DNA of 63,320 nucleotides from Glomus cerebriforme (GCA_003550305.1 QKYT01000283.1:70762-134081), one strand, 5' to 3'; positions 49,411 to 61,525 are shown, counted from the first letter of the stretch. Numbers and translations are program-made. Notes: generated from the sequence alone by a model not told the origin.

Positions 49411-51381
49411 ATGTCATTGAAAAAAATTATAGTATTTATTAAAGTTATAGGCGTCTCGTCATTACAAAGTTCTACTATAAAAAAATTAAGTCCAGATGAT
49501 CATTTACCTGATATTCGTAAAGAACTCGAAAATAATGATATCATTAATGATATGCTATTATTTTCAATAAAAGAAAACGACGAATTTGGTGAAATTGGTC
49601 GTAAGGAAGAAAAAAATTTTAATTTAAAAGAAATTATAACGATCAACGATGATCGGAATATTTTATATTTAAAACGACTTACTTGGAAATTTTTGAGTAG
49701 TCAGTGCGAACTAAATTTTGGACGCACTATGAGTTCTAATGGAATTAAAACAGCTAAAAAACCAGCATTTGAAATGAAAGATTGTATATTAAATGAAATT
49801 AATAAATTTAATAGAGGCGAACTTGTATTTGGATCAAAAGAGGATTGGATGAAGAAAAAAAATTTATTTATTAATGTTGATGGTATCAAAATTACAAATT
49901 TTGTACATTTTGGATTATCAGTTGAAAGTTCACAAAATGAAAATATTAATGAAGAAGTTAATTCAACTTTTCTATATACAGAAGTTGGCAAGGTATCATT
50001 AAAATTTAGCAAAGAAAATCTAGAATTAACTGATGACTTTAAAGATGACGTGAATAATGCCATACAATCCAAAGATCTTGGAGATTTTAGGAAAATTACT
50101 GAAAAATACGGACAATTTATTCCAACTAAAGTTATTTTGGGAGGGAGGGTTTATTTCAAGCAAATCGCGAAGTCAATTGATAATTCTACAGATTGTTCTA
50201 AAGGAGGTTCTGTAAATGCAAGTATTGGATCTTCAACACTCAAAGTGGGATATAATTCTAGTGAGTCAGAAAGAAATTTAAAATTTTATAATTTTAATCA
50301 CACGGGATTACTTGGAGGAAACAATCCTGATGATGAAAAAGCTTGGATTGAATCTTTAAAGAATTATCAAAATTGGAAATGTATAGAATTTAAAGATCCT
50401 ATTAATATTTTTCAACTTTTACCTGATGATTTACGTAAAGGATCCTTTAAATCTATTGGGAAAAAAGTCCTTTATAAAGATATTAATAATTGTTATTATA
50501 ATATAAATAAACCTGGGTCGTACCGAAATTTTGAATTAAAAGAATTAAAAAATATTCCACAAAATATTTTAGACACTATTCAAAATGAAGAAGCTGATTG
50601 TGACATTTTTGCAGCGGTTTTTGATACTAATGAGGAATCAAAAAAAGTTTTTTTCAACTGTCAAATCCTTAGAAGACCAAATATGAAACCAAGTATTATA
50701 ATTCATGGTATTCAAAAAAATTTTCAAAGATGTAAATATAATTTGAAAATTAAGATAATGGTTGTCGGTTATGATATAGATTTTAATATTATACTTCCGG
50801 ATATGATTAGTGTTGACTTAATAAAAGAAAAATATGATTCGCAAGGTCAACTTGAGTTTGATAGTATTCCATTACAACGTGAACTTAGCTCAATGATGAC
50901 AAATGGTATTCCTTTTTTTGGAATTCCTATATTAGACAATTTGGAAAATAATTCCATAGTCATTGGACACAATTTTTGCGACACTCAAAACAATAAATGT
51001 AATATAGATGTATTTTCCTATTGCGTGAAAAAAAAGTGTTATTATAAATTACCCAAGCTTACTTTTTGCACACTTATTATTTCTGATTTCCCTGCTTCTA
51101 ATTTTTATAGATCACTTTCTTTTAATTTTAAAATATTAAAAACCCCATTTATTGGTCTTGATCCTTGTAGTATAAATCCAAAATGCATTAGTTTATATCT
51201 AACGAAAAATGACAATTATAACAATTATAAACCAATTTTTTTGGATCAAAAAATTAAACAAATTAAGATTAAATACGTTGATTGTAATTGTAAGAAAACT
51301 TGCTTTATCTGTAAGAACAAAACAGTAAGAATATCAAAAGATGAAAATAATGCTGAATGTATATTCTTTGAGATAATATAA
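49411..51381 (+). CDS. Stand-alone MACPF-like protein, 656 residues
   Basis: A single exon starting at a Met that aligns with the starts at 57077 and 63193. The N-terminus KKIIVFIKVIG then LSPDDHLPDIRKEL may be a beta-grasp-like fold. The MACPF-type core has YGQFIPTKVILGGR from residue 233, then a glycine/serine segment, LLGGNNPD and an AWIESLKNYQNW block. The beta-rich C-terminal domain contains a CDIFAA strand and IIIHGIQ. A Cys motif at C625, C627, C631 and C634 ends the protein. No signal peptide or membrane helix is seen. It is very similar to the 57077 product. The divergent partner is the giant pseudokinase gene. Its role is not established; oligomeric membrane insertion is the family's usual activity. 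Confidence 0.87.
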   Translation: MSLKKIIVFIKVIGVSSLQSSTIKKLSPDDHLPDIRKELENNDIINDMLLFSIKENDEFGEIGRKEEKNFNLKEIITINDDRNILYLKRLTWKFLSSQCELNFGRTMSSNGIKTAKKPAFEMKDCILNEINKFNRGELVFGSKEDWMKKKNLFINVDGIKITNFVHFGLSVESSQNENINEEVNSTFLYTEVGKVSLKFSKENLELTDDFKDDVNNAIQSKDLGDFRKITEKYGQFIPTKVILGGRVYFKQIAKSIDNSTDCSKGGSVNASIGSSTLKVGYNSSESERNLKFYNFNHTGLLGGNNPDDEKAWIESLKNYQNWKCIEFKDPINIFQLLPDDLRKGSFKSIGKKVLYKDINNCYYNINKPGSYRNFELKELKNIPQNILDTIQNEEADCDIFAAVFDTNEESKKVFFNCQILRRPNMKPSIIIHGIQKNFQRCKYNLKIKIMVVGYDIDFNIILPDMISVDLIKEKYDSQGQLEFDSIPLQRELSSMMTNGIPFFGIPILDNLENNSIVIGHNFCDTQNNKCNIDVFSYCVKKKCYYKLPKLTFCTLIISDFPASNFYRSLSFNFKILKTPFIGLDPCSINPKCISLYLTKNDNYNNYKPIFLDQKIKQIKIKYVDCNCKKTCFICKNKTVRISKDENNAECIFFEII

Positions 51382-52355
51382 TTAGATTTTTTTCAAAATT
51401 ATAATTATTATGGTTTTTATTATTAACAAAAAAATTATTTATTTATTTGAATTAAAAATGTATTTTGTTAAAAGTATAAAAAAGGTTTTAAATGTATGGC
51501 ATGTTAATTTATTAATAAAAAAAAATCATAAATACTTATGAAGTTCAATTTTAAGTGTGATAACTATCAGTTATTAATTTTTTTTATTCAACTACAGTAT
51601 TTTGTAGAAACGCCGCAATGATGTGGGATAAATCCTTAAGATCCATCAGAAATATTGCGAAAAAACATTAATTCATCCGGTTAACATAATATTGCATATT
51701 TGATGGATCAGATTCATCAGATATTTCGATTTTTTTTTTTTTTTGATTTTCGATTTAAATTCATTTAATCATTTCCAAAGAATAGATTGTTTTTTATCAG
51801 AGTTAAAAATTGGATTTGTTTTTCGTTAAGAAATCAATGAATAATTTTGATCGTATACTCACGGATCATCAAAATTATTGATACCGACCCGAATTAAAAT
51901 TCGAGTAGGACCTTTTCGGAGCACTAACGGTGTTCGTGATTTGTCCGGCATTATGGATACTTGGCCGGAATTAAGAATACAGGGTGACAAACAGAATTTA
52001 CACATATACTATGCGTATTTTTGTCTGCTTTACAACTTAATTAATAGGCCAAGGGTTTAGATCAAAACTCAAAAGTCATCAAATCAACGTTATAAACCTC
52101 TGTAAATATTAGATTTAAAAATTCAGTCTTTGACAATTTATTATTTTTTTTCTATAAAGCAAAAAATTTCAGTTCACTTTTTCGCAGATCCATTGATTTT
52201 ATACTTTTATATGTTAATAAGACTATTAAAAGACATAAAAACTACTTCGATTGTAGAAATGAACGAATAGTAAATATGTTATATATGCGTTTATTTATCA
52301 AGGAAAAAAAAATATTACAAAGAAATATAAGTTTTAAAAAATATATTAAATTACA
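51382..52355. other. Convergent intergenic region, no gene seen
   Basis: Lies between the 3' ends of a plus-strand and a minus-strand gene. A 60-codon frame near 51878-52060 sits in a slightly more G+C-rich patch but has no recognisable domain. The rest is AT-rich. Confidence 0.5.
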
Positions 52356-55300
52356 TTAGACAAGAGATTCTCGAAACACATTATCAATAAAGTTTATGTC
52401 CTGTACTATATGTTTATCATATAATTTCTGTAGCATATTGAAAATATGCTGAACAACTGGACGTAATGATGGTGCTTGATCCCAAGCAAGTTTAATAATT
52501 GAATAATATCCTTTTTGGATAGAATTAGAACATGATTCAGTGTCTAATGTTTCTCTACCTCCATTTGAAACATGCTTTAGTATTTCCATCATAGTCATTT
52601 CTTCATATGGCTTTCTTTGAAAATCAAGCTCCCAAAGGAGCATACCAAGACTAAAAATTTCACATTGAGTAGTATATATAAAATCTTCTTGTAGTATGCT
52701 ATTCTTTGAAATACATTTTAATTCCTCAGGAGCCGACCAGTTTATCCTATCATCAATATTATCGATAGGTTGCGAGATAACATTAAATTTATGAGACAAA
52801 TCAAAGTTTGAAATCTTAGCTTGCATTTTTTCTGTAATCAGAATATTTTTGCATCTTAGATCATGGTGAAGAATATTCACGCTATGCAAAAAAGCTAAGC
52901 CACGGCAGATATCTCTTGCAATTGAAATCTTTACTTCCCATCTAATATTATTGTGTTTAAGATATACTTCTCTTAAAGTTCCATATTCGGCCCATTCTAA
53001 AACCATTACATTTTCTCCATTTATTTCTGATAGACCATGAAATAGAATAACATATGGACAAGCTTCCAACATTCCCAAAATATTAAGATGATTTTGAACA
53101 CTTTCAGTATTGTATTTAGATACATGTCTACAAGCAACGTCCATCGCGTGATAAACTTTTTTTTGAATTATTATTCTGCTACCTTTACGTGGAAGAACAT
53201 ATTGTGGAGTATCTTTCAATTCTGAAGGCATAATTCGTTTAGATTCTCTTGCAAAAGTTTGATTTTCTATTCTTTCAATAACATATGAAGTAATACTATT
53301 CATGTCATCATTTACTAATGTATTCGATGTATTCGATGTATTTAATGTATTACCACTGTGTCTTGTTCTAAAATTATTTAATATAATAGTTGAGACATTT
53401 TCGGCCAAATATCCTACATTTTTAAGATCAATAACTATATTTTTATGATCAATCTTTATATTTTTATGATTCATAAATATTGCACAAATATGCAATTCTA
53501 TATCGATAGCTGTTTCAATACCTGTTAAAGAATAATGCTGACATTTAGAATTATTTGAACTAGTAGACTCATAATCTGATTGGATTATTTGAATATTAAT
53601 AAAATTATCATTCATCACTGAAACTGACTTAATAATATTAATAGGTGCATAATTTGCTGATGAATGATATGCATGAACGAAAACAGTATCGCTATAACTG
53701 AGATTACGGGGATGGTGTGAAGGAGCTTCAATATGATAGCATAATTGATCAGATTGTAATGTGATATGATCTTTAATACAAATGACTTGGATTTCTCGAT
53801 TCTTTGGACTAAAAACAGACAATTTTGAGGGTTTTCCAATAATCATCCATAAAACATAACATTTTGTTATATCAATACTTGTTTCTTTCAATTTTTTTAT
53901 TATTGCATAAAATCCATTAAAGTCATATAATCCAAAATTAACACAAATTTCTTCCAATTTTGTATTATTATTTGAAATAATTGATCCAAATACTTCATAA
54001 TCTTCACCTTCCAATGATGGTTCTATATTTATACGTTTGTGGTGCTCAACATTATTATTATCTAAATCTTCCAAATCAGTAATTCCTGTCATTATAATTC
54101 TCATTTTTTCTTCTATTTCTTGGTTATCTTTTAATATATCATCTATCTTTTTTTGTTGTTCTGCTTCAAGTATTTTATAGAGAGGGTTGATATTATCGAA
54201 TTCAATGAATTCCAGATAATTATTTGTATTTTGAATCCAATCAGGTAAATCATTTGTTTCGATAATTCTTCCTTTTTGTGTTAAAAAATATGCAATATTT
54301 AAATTATCTAAATAAGGTTTTAATGATTCAAAGATTGTTGATTCTAAATTAATCGTATCAAGAGTACTATTTGGTAAAATATTTTTAAAAGACATTCCTA
54401 ATACAATTCTCTGCGGAAATAAATGACCATATTCATTAAATACTTCTTGTAAAGCTTTTAATGGCTTCATACTATTAAGTGCTTTTTCTATATCATTTTC
54501 AAATTCTTTTGTAGGTTTTATACTATCCTCATTTAAAAGGATTTCATATTGCTCACATTTAATTATAATATGTTTATAACCTTCATAACTTTTATCATTA
54601 CTTTTAATAAATGGAAAAGAATTCAAGTTATTGATTGAAAAAATATTATTTGAGATTAAAGTAAATTCTAATTTTGTTAATGGCTTAAACATTTTCAGAT
54701 AAAATTTATTACTTAAATTAACTTTAGGTATTTCAATAATATTAATGGCAAATTTTTTGCTAAGTTCTATTTCGTCATTTTTATTATATATTAATCCCCG
54801 AAAAAGATTGAAATCACTGGTCCAACTCATTAGATTATCGTTGACCGCTTCTCCAACCCATTCTTCTAAACTCAACTTTCTTCGAAATTAGTAATTCCAG
54901 GTTGCTTGTCGTTAAAAGTTTCAAGGATATCGTCCATCGATGATGTACTACATTTTATTTGAGAAATGGGAATAGGATTAATATAAGAAATTATATCGAC
55001 CATTTTTTTTTGATATAAATTATTCATCCATATGGTTAATTTTTCATGAGTATTTAACTTTTCTCCGTCTAAAGTTTCTATCCTTGGTAAAAGATTCAAT
55101 GTGAATAAATTGCTGAATTGAATTTCTGTAGAATATTTAGCTGAACTATATATGCAGAATAAATAAAATTTTAAAATATCTTTTTGTGTTTGAGTGGCTA
55201 AATTAAAATCTTTAATAAATAGTTGACCACCAGCTAAAAATTTTCTTGTAAAAAAATCACCATACAATTCATGTAATTTCTTTTCATCATCTGAATAATT

Positions 55301-56715
55301 TAAGAAAGATACTAACAAATCGCCATTATAAATGATCTCGGCTACTGGAAAATTAATGCACGTATCTAAAGTGTTATTACCATTCTCTTTAGAACTAATA
55401 CACGTGTAGACTATAGGTTGTCCTTTGAATAAATTCATTTTTAATTCGCCATCTTCAACAGCAACTGCTTGTACGCTTGGTCGTATATTATATCCAGTTA
55501 AAAAACCATGATTTAAATTGAAATGTTTAATTATTTGTTGCGTTGTCAATGAACTATTAAATATTTGCAAAGAATCAGGAGTTGGTCTATTACAATATAC
55601 TAATAATTTGTCATCAAGTAGTAAATTAAATTGAGATAAAATTTCGTAAACTTCGTTAATTTCAGGTCTTAGATTTGGATCATCTTGCCAGCACTTTTGA
55701 TAAAGACGTAGATATTTCAAAGGTGTATTTTCAACTGGATCCTCTCTTTCTCCATTTAAAAGTATTTTTTTTATTTGAGCTACACTAAATGCTTTTTGTA
55801 TATAATTAGAAAAGGGAGGACGTTCACTTGATAATTCCCATAAAAGAGTACCCAAGCTATAAATATCAGACTTTATATCTTGCTCGTAACTTGAATTATG
55901 AAGATACTGTGGTTCAACATATGCAATATTTTCAAAAGTGACTTCTGTTACTTGCTTGAATAATCTCAGGTCTGTCATCATTATTATACCATTATTAACT
56001 ACTACGTTATATGTATGCTTTAGATAAAAAAAAAATATTATAATAATCAAATATCAATTAAGACATTAAATAACGATAAACAAAAATCAAAAGTTTTTAT
56101 TTACCAAATTTCCATGAGTAACTTTTTTGGAGTGCAAACACATTAATCCACGAGTAATATCCAGTGCCATCCTAATTTTATCATCCCATCTTAACGTATT
56201 AAATTTATTTTTTAAATAATCTCTTAAATTTCCATCGTTAGCATGTTCCCATATTGAAAAATAATTTCCATTCGAGTCTATATTTTAAATATATAAATAA
56301 TTAACATTAGCATAAAACGCATTAAATTTTATTATATCGCACTATAGAATTTATTCATTACAAACCTCTCGTTAACCCGTGAAAACGATTAATATTTGGA
56401 TGATTGATTTTACGAAAAGCTTCCAACTATACGGTCGGTAGAACAAAATTTTGATATTTAATAATTCCTCTTAACAAGTAAAATTACTATTATTCATCAT
56501 ACCTTGTCGATAAATCCTTTAAAATAACTTTCAGTAATTTTTGGATTCTTTAAATTTTTCAGTACGACAGTAATTTTCCGACTTTCCCAATTCGCTTTTT
56601 TTAAAGTCCCAATTCTTTTGTCGATTTTTTCTAAATTGTTAAATTCGTTAAAATCAAAACAATCAATATCTTCCCCATTTACCCTTTCGTCAATCCATTC
56701 TTTCAAAAGTTTCAT
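52356..56715 (-). CDS. Pseudokinase, MACPF-like, second kinase-like domain protein (one frame break)
   Basis: Minus-strand exons are 56715-56503, 56426-56366, 56277-56105 and 56017-52356, about 1370 residues. The N-terminal kinase fold has HGNL for HRDL, DLR for DFG and no glycine loop. The shared module and a MACPF-like core follow ([12 protein letters not shown] near 677), then the beta-rich domain. After an Asn/Ser/Thr linker comes a second kinase-like domain of another subfamily: VACR in place of VAIK, HHDLRCKN, NFD for DFG, SAPEEL, FSLGMLLWELDF and AWDQAPSLRP. It keeps the catalytic-loop Asp but lacks the Lys and DFG Asp, so it may also be a pseudokinase. One base is missing in an A run (plus-strand T run near 54877-54879), splitting otherwise fully open frames of 392 and 839 codons. 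I think a sequence error or a very recent mutation is more likely than old decay. It faces the stand-alone gene at 57077. Confidence 0.83.
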
Positions 56716-57076
56716 TATAGAACAAGGAATTTAGAAAAAATTATTCGTTGGAAAGAAATATTCCATTGGTCATATTTGTTTATTATACAATATTCTATTT
56801 TTGGGTGATAAGATGTACTCAGCAGATCGTCCATTTTAGGAAATAAGAAAATTATGTAACATCATTGCTTAGAAAATGACGTTATTTCTGGCCCTGTGGC
56901 GCAAAGATTACCTTCTTGACCTTCTAGTGTTACCCCTACATATTATATATGTAAAGGAAGTAAGTCGTACAGGTAAAGAAGGCCCCTGTTTGTTTGTGTA
57001 ATAAAATTGAGTACGTTCAACAACTTTTTAATAAATATACGGTGAAAGTAAAACGCCCCCAAAATTTTTTTTAAAA
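56716..57076. promoter_or_regulatory. Shared divergent promoter region, cassette 3
   Basis: 361 bases between opposed start codons. TTCTATTTTTGGG is at 56793-56805, followed by a TGATAAGA variant of the downstream part. AAACGCCCCCAAAATTTT is at 57051-57068, next to the plus-strand ATG. The middle contains an imperfect inverted repeat (ACCTTCTTGACC.. / GTAAAGAAGG) near 56910-56985. Confidence 0.6.
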
Positions 57077-59053
57077 ATGTCTACAAAAAAAATTATAGTA
57101 TTTATTAAAGTTATAAGCGACTCGTCATTACAAAATTCTACTATAAAAAAATTAAGTCCAGATGAATATTTATCCGATATTCGTAAAGAACTTGAAAATA
57201 ATATCATTAATAATGATATGCTATTATTTTCAAAAGAAGCAGGCAACGAGTTTTGTGCAATTGATCGTAAGGATGAAGAAAACTTTTATTTAAAAGAAAT
57301 TTTGACAATCAACAATGATCAGAATATTTTATATTTAAAACGGCTTACTTGGAAATTTTTGGGTAGTCAATGTAAACTAAATTATGGACGCACAATGAGT
57401 TCTGATGGAATTAAGACAGCCAAAAAACCAGCATTTATGATGAAAGATTGCATGTTAAATGAAATTAATAAATTTGATAAGGGCGAACTTAGGTTTAGAT
57501 CAAAAGAGGATTGGATGAGGAAAAAAAATTTATTTATTAACGTTGATGGTATTAGCGTAACAAATTATGTTAATTTTGGCCTATCATTTGAAAGTTCACA
57601 AAATGAAAATATCGATGATGAAATTAGTTCAACCTTTCAATATACAGAAATTGGTAAAGTGGCATTGAAATTTAGTAAAGAAAATCTAGAATTAACTGAT
57701 GACTTTAAAAATGACGTGAATAATGCCATACAATCCAAAGATTTTGGAGATTTTAAGAAAATTACTGAAAAATATGGCCAATTCATTCCAACTGAAGTTA
57801 TTTTGGGAGGAAGGGTTTATTTTAAACAAATTACAAAGTCATTAGATCATTCTATAGATATTTCTAATGGAAGTTCAGCAAATGTAAGTATTGGACCTTC
57901 AACGCTCAAAGTGGGATATAATTCTAGTGAGTCAGAAAGAAATTTAAAATTCTATAATTTTAATCACACTGGGTTGCTTGGAGGAAACAATCCTGATGAT
58001 GAAAAAGCTTGGATTGAATCTTTAAAGGATTATCAAAATTGGAAATGCATAGATTTTAAAGATCCTATTAATATTTTTCAACTTTTACCTGATGATCTAC
58101 GTAAAGAATCCTTTAAATCTATTGGGAAAAAAGTCCTTTATACAAATATTGATTATTGTTATTTTAATTTAAATGAACTTGGATCATATCGAACTTTTGA
58201 ATTGAAAAACATTCCACAAAATATCTTAGACACAATTCAAAATGAAGAAGCTGATTGTGACATCTTTGCAGCGGCTCTTGATACTAATAAAGATTCAAAA
58301 AACGTTTGTTTTAGCTGTCAAATTCTCAGACAACCAAAAACAAAACCAAGTATTATAATACATGGTATTCAAAGAAATTTTCAAAAATATAAATATGATT
58401 TGAAAATTAAGATAATGGTTGTTGGTTATGATATAGATTTCAATATCATACTTCCAAATATGATTAGAGTTGACTTAATAAGAGGAGTATATGATTCACA
58501 AAGTCAACTTGAGTTTGAAAGTATACCATTACAACGCGAACTTAGCTCAATGATAACAAGTGGTATTCCTTTTTTTGGAATTCCTATATTAGAAAATTTG
58601 GATTCTTCAAATAATTCCATTGTCATTGGACATAATTTTTGCAATCCTCAATTAAATGAATTTAATGTAAATGTATTTTCTTATTGTTTGAAAAAGAAGC
58701 GTTATGATAAATTACCCAAGTTTAGTTTTTGTACATTTATTATTTCTGATTGTCCTACTTATAATTTTTATAAATCACTTTCTTTTAATTTTGGGATATT
58801 GAAAAGCCCATATATTGATCTTGATCCTTATAGTATAAATCCAAAATGCATTAGTTTATATATATCAAAGAATAATAATTATAAACCAATTTTTTTGAAT
58901 CAAAAGATTAAACAAATTAAGATAAAATATGTTGATTGTAATTGTAAGAAAACTTGTTTTGTTTGTAAGAACAAAACACTAAAAATATCAAAAGGCGAAA
59001 GTAATGTTGAATGTGTATTTTTTGATCCGCCTAATATTACTATTAGTAATTAA
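57077..59053 (+). CDS. Stand-alone MACPF-like protein, 658 residues
   Basis: A close paralogue of the 49411 product over its whole length, in one exon. The N-terminus is KKIIVFIKVIS and LSPDEYLSDIRKEL. YGQFIPTEVILGGR begins at residue 233, followed by LLGGNNPD and an AWIESLKDYQNW block, the beta-rich domain with IIIHGIQ, and a CNCKKTCFVCKNK motif close to the C-terminus. No secretion signal is present. Its divergent partner is the pseudokinase/MACPF/kinase-like gene at 56715. Together with the 49411 pair it shows that the whole two-gene unit was duplicated, since both partners match across the two loci. Confidence 0.87.
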   Translation: MSTKKIIVFIKVISDSSLQNSTIKKLSPDEYLSDIRKELENNIINNDMLLFSKEAGNEFCAIDRKDEENFYLKEILTINNDQNILYLKRLTWKFLGSQCKLNYGRTMSSDGIKTAKKPAFMMKDCMLNEINKFDKGELRFRSKEDWMRKKNLFINVDGISVTNYVNFGLSFESSQNENIDDEISSTFQYTEIGKVALKFSKENLELTDDFKNDVNNAIQSKDFGDFKKITEKYGQFIPTEVILGGRVYFKQITKSLDHSIDISNGSSANVSIGPSTLKVGYNSSESERNLKFYNFNHTGLLGGNNPDDEKAWIESLKDYQNWKCIDFKDPINIFQLLPDDLRKESFKSIGKKVLYTNIDYCYFNLNELGSYRTFELKNIPQNILDTIQNEEADCDIFAAALDTNKDSKNVCFSCQILRQPKTKPSIIIHGIQRNFQKYKYDLKIKIMVVGYDIDFNIILPNMIRVDLIRGVYDSQSQLEFESIPLQRELSSMITSGIPFFGIPILENLDSSNNSIVIGHNFCNPQLNEFNVNVFSYCLKKKRYDKLPKFSFCTFIISDCPTYNFYKSLSFNFGILKSPYIDLDPYSINPKCISLYISKNNNYKPIFLNQKIKQIKIKYVDCNCKKTCFVCKNKTLKISKGESNVECVFFDPPNITISN

Positions 59054-61525
59054 AAAATGAATGTATTTCTTGTTTCGGTTTTTATTTATCAGAATTAAAC
59101 GAAAACAAAGTTTTAAATGCGTAGCATATAATTTATTAATAAAAAAAACCACGTTTTATCTCATAAATTTTTTACATTTTAATGTGATTTTGAGAATGGA
59201 AGCTGTAAGTTTTTAATTGAACTATTTTGTAGAAAAAGTAATTGAAAAAGGGAATAATGTGAGATGAATCTTAATTTATTCTATTCTATTTTTAGTCAAT
59301 ATTAACATTTAAGTTCAAAATTTTATTTAGTTAATGCATCAAATAAAACATAAATAAGAAAATTTGAAGAATGACTTTGAGAATAAATATGTAAAAAGAA
59401 AAATACGTCAGGATCTACACTATAAAAAAATTTTCAGAAAAATGATCACATTTCTGACTTTTTCGGAATAAAAACCAGAGAAATGATCATTTATCGGAGT
59501 TGTTTCCAGAAATTTTTTATAGGGCTATTGCATTGATTGTGTTATCAAATTTCTAAAATTAGAAGTTATCATCCACGTATAACGGATTCACTAGAAGTAA
59601 TAGTAATTTCTTAACAGTAAAATCTCAACAGTAAAGGTGTACTTCGGTGAAAAAGAATCCTGTAATGGAGATTAGTCTAAAAAATTATTGCGATAAACCT
59701 ATTAACACAATTTATGTAACAAATTACAATAAATAAATTTTAATAATATCGACACCATCAGTTGTTTCTTTATTTAAAGTGAATTTTGATGATGTTTCAT
59801 CCGGTTAAAGTTCTATAACATGATTTCGTATAATCGTATTTCTACAAACAAAGTAAATGAAAGCGTATTAGAAATTAAACTGATTTTAAGCTTTTTAAGC
59901 AAAGCAGGATAATTATCCATGTAGATTGAATTTTTGATGTTGTGTAATGTGATCAATGAATTTGTATAGTATAAAAGGAACTTAGAAAGGTATGATGTTA
60001 GATGATTATATAAATTTAATACTTGCAATAATGTAAATAACATCCGGATGCATGATGCGAATCAATGGCTTCTCCAATCTCCAAACAAACATCATGTTAA
60101 TATCTTCATTATCATTTTCTGGTTTAGTATACATCAGAATTATATGAAGTGTCCAGATCCTTACACATCTTACACGCGCGCTGAATGGATTAATTTATAA
60201 ATATGACGGAGTGCACTCTTTCATGCAGTGGGGTTAACAGAAAAAAAAATAATAAATAATAAAATTTCTGTGCAAATTCCAGAGACATTATTAAATAAAT
60301 TGTAAACCCGCAACTAATAGTGCAGCCTTTACTATCTAATTCTAATAAGTTCGTGTTAAATTGTGCATTTAAGTAAATTTTTCTTATTTGATGCAGAAGA
60401 TAGTAACAAAGCCGTTTCTGTTGATCCTCCAGCAATTCGTATTCTTCAGATCATCAGATGGAAATACTAACAGCTAAGTTACCTTTAAAGGGTATTGTAA
60501 ACAATGATCTATACAATCGTCATATGTACTGACTGGTGCAATGTAATTAAACCTCAAGTCTTTCTACAATACATATAATTTAACGAAACTGTCCTCACTT
60601 TCTTACAGAACGCAATATTATAAAAATTCTATTTTTAGCAATGTGTATTTGACGAAAATTGTAGAACGCTTCACTTCCTACATAAGGTTCATATGTTTTT
60701 TTCATATGACGTAATAATTCTAATCATGTAATAAAACTTTTGTAATAATAAAAGTAATAAATATAAATAAGTACGAAAAATAAATATTGTCATTTTTATT
60801 TGTTTAATTAACTAATATAGAAATATACCCATATTAAATTCAACAGATCATCCAATATTCTTGTCATAAATTTAGCTATTTTCGTTCCATTATCATCATT
60901 TTTCTTTTGTTTGAAACATTAAGCAAATAATTCCCAAAAAAAAAGTTATAAAACTCTTGATGTTTCTGGCAAAGAAAGATTCAAATATCCTGATCGATAA
61001 AGCATTTGTAGCTATAGTCCAACCTACTTGATATACATCACGACAGACACTCACTCACTCGTCTGTCTGTCTGTCTATCAATAAATAATTAGTCATAGAC
61101 TTGCGGTTATATTATTATGACACAACAATACAACGTTGCGAAAGGTCAAACCATTTTAATCATATATTAAAGTTTGTGATTGTATTATTACAACATGACA
61201 ATACAGCATTGTGACATATGTTGCAACATTGCGCAGATTTCAAAAATAAATACAACCGCAACTCTTGATCACGTCCAAAAGATATACATTCTATAGATTT
61301 TAGCATGAATTCACGCTCATACATAGATTTTTTTCTAATAATGATAATTATAAAAAATTTCTGTCTCTAGATGGTAATTATATATTTTGTCCATGATGAT
61401 TTCATCAATGTATTTTATTTGCAGTGATCTTTTCGATGATGTTGCCCCTACATTACTAAATCTCAATTATACAATTAGTCTAATTTGTCGTACATAATTA
61501 TTTCGATCCAATTGCCCAATGTTTA
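59054..61525. other. Intergenic, no intact gene seen
   Basis: Frames of 76-81 codons (59813-60043, 60190-60435) have no recognisable domain. It contains the MITE candidate at 59416, a short (CTGT)n run at 61058-61075, and loosely repeated ACAATACA..TTGCGA segments at 61120-61240. Confidence 0.45.
59416..59527. mobile_element. Small Tc1/mariner-like MITE candidate
   Basis: Inverted ends CACTATAAAAAAATT / GCCCTATAAAAAATT are flanked by TA on both sides, about 110 bases, non-coding. Inner stretches also pair (AAATGATCA / TGATCATTT). The TA flank suggests Tc1/mariner, but TA is too common here to be decisive. Confidence 0.4.
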
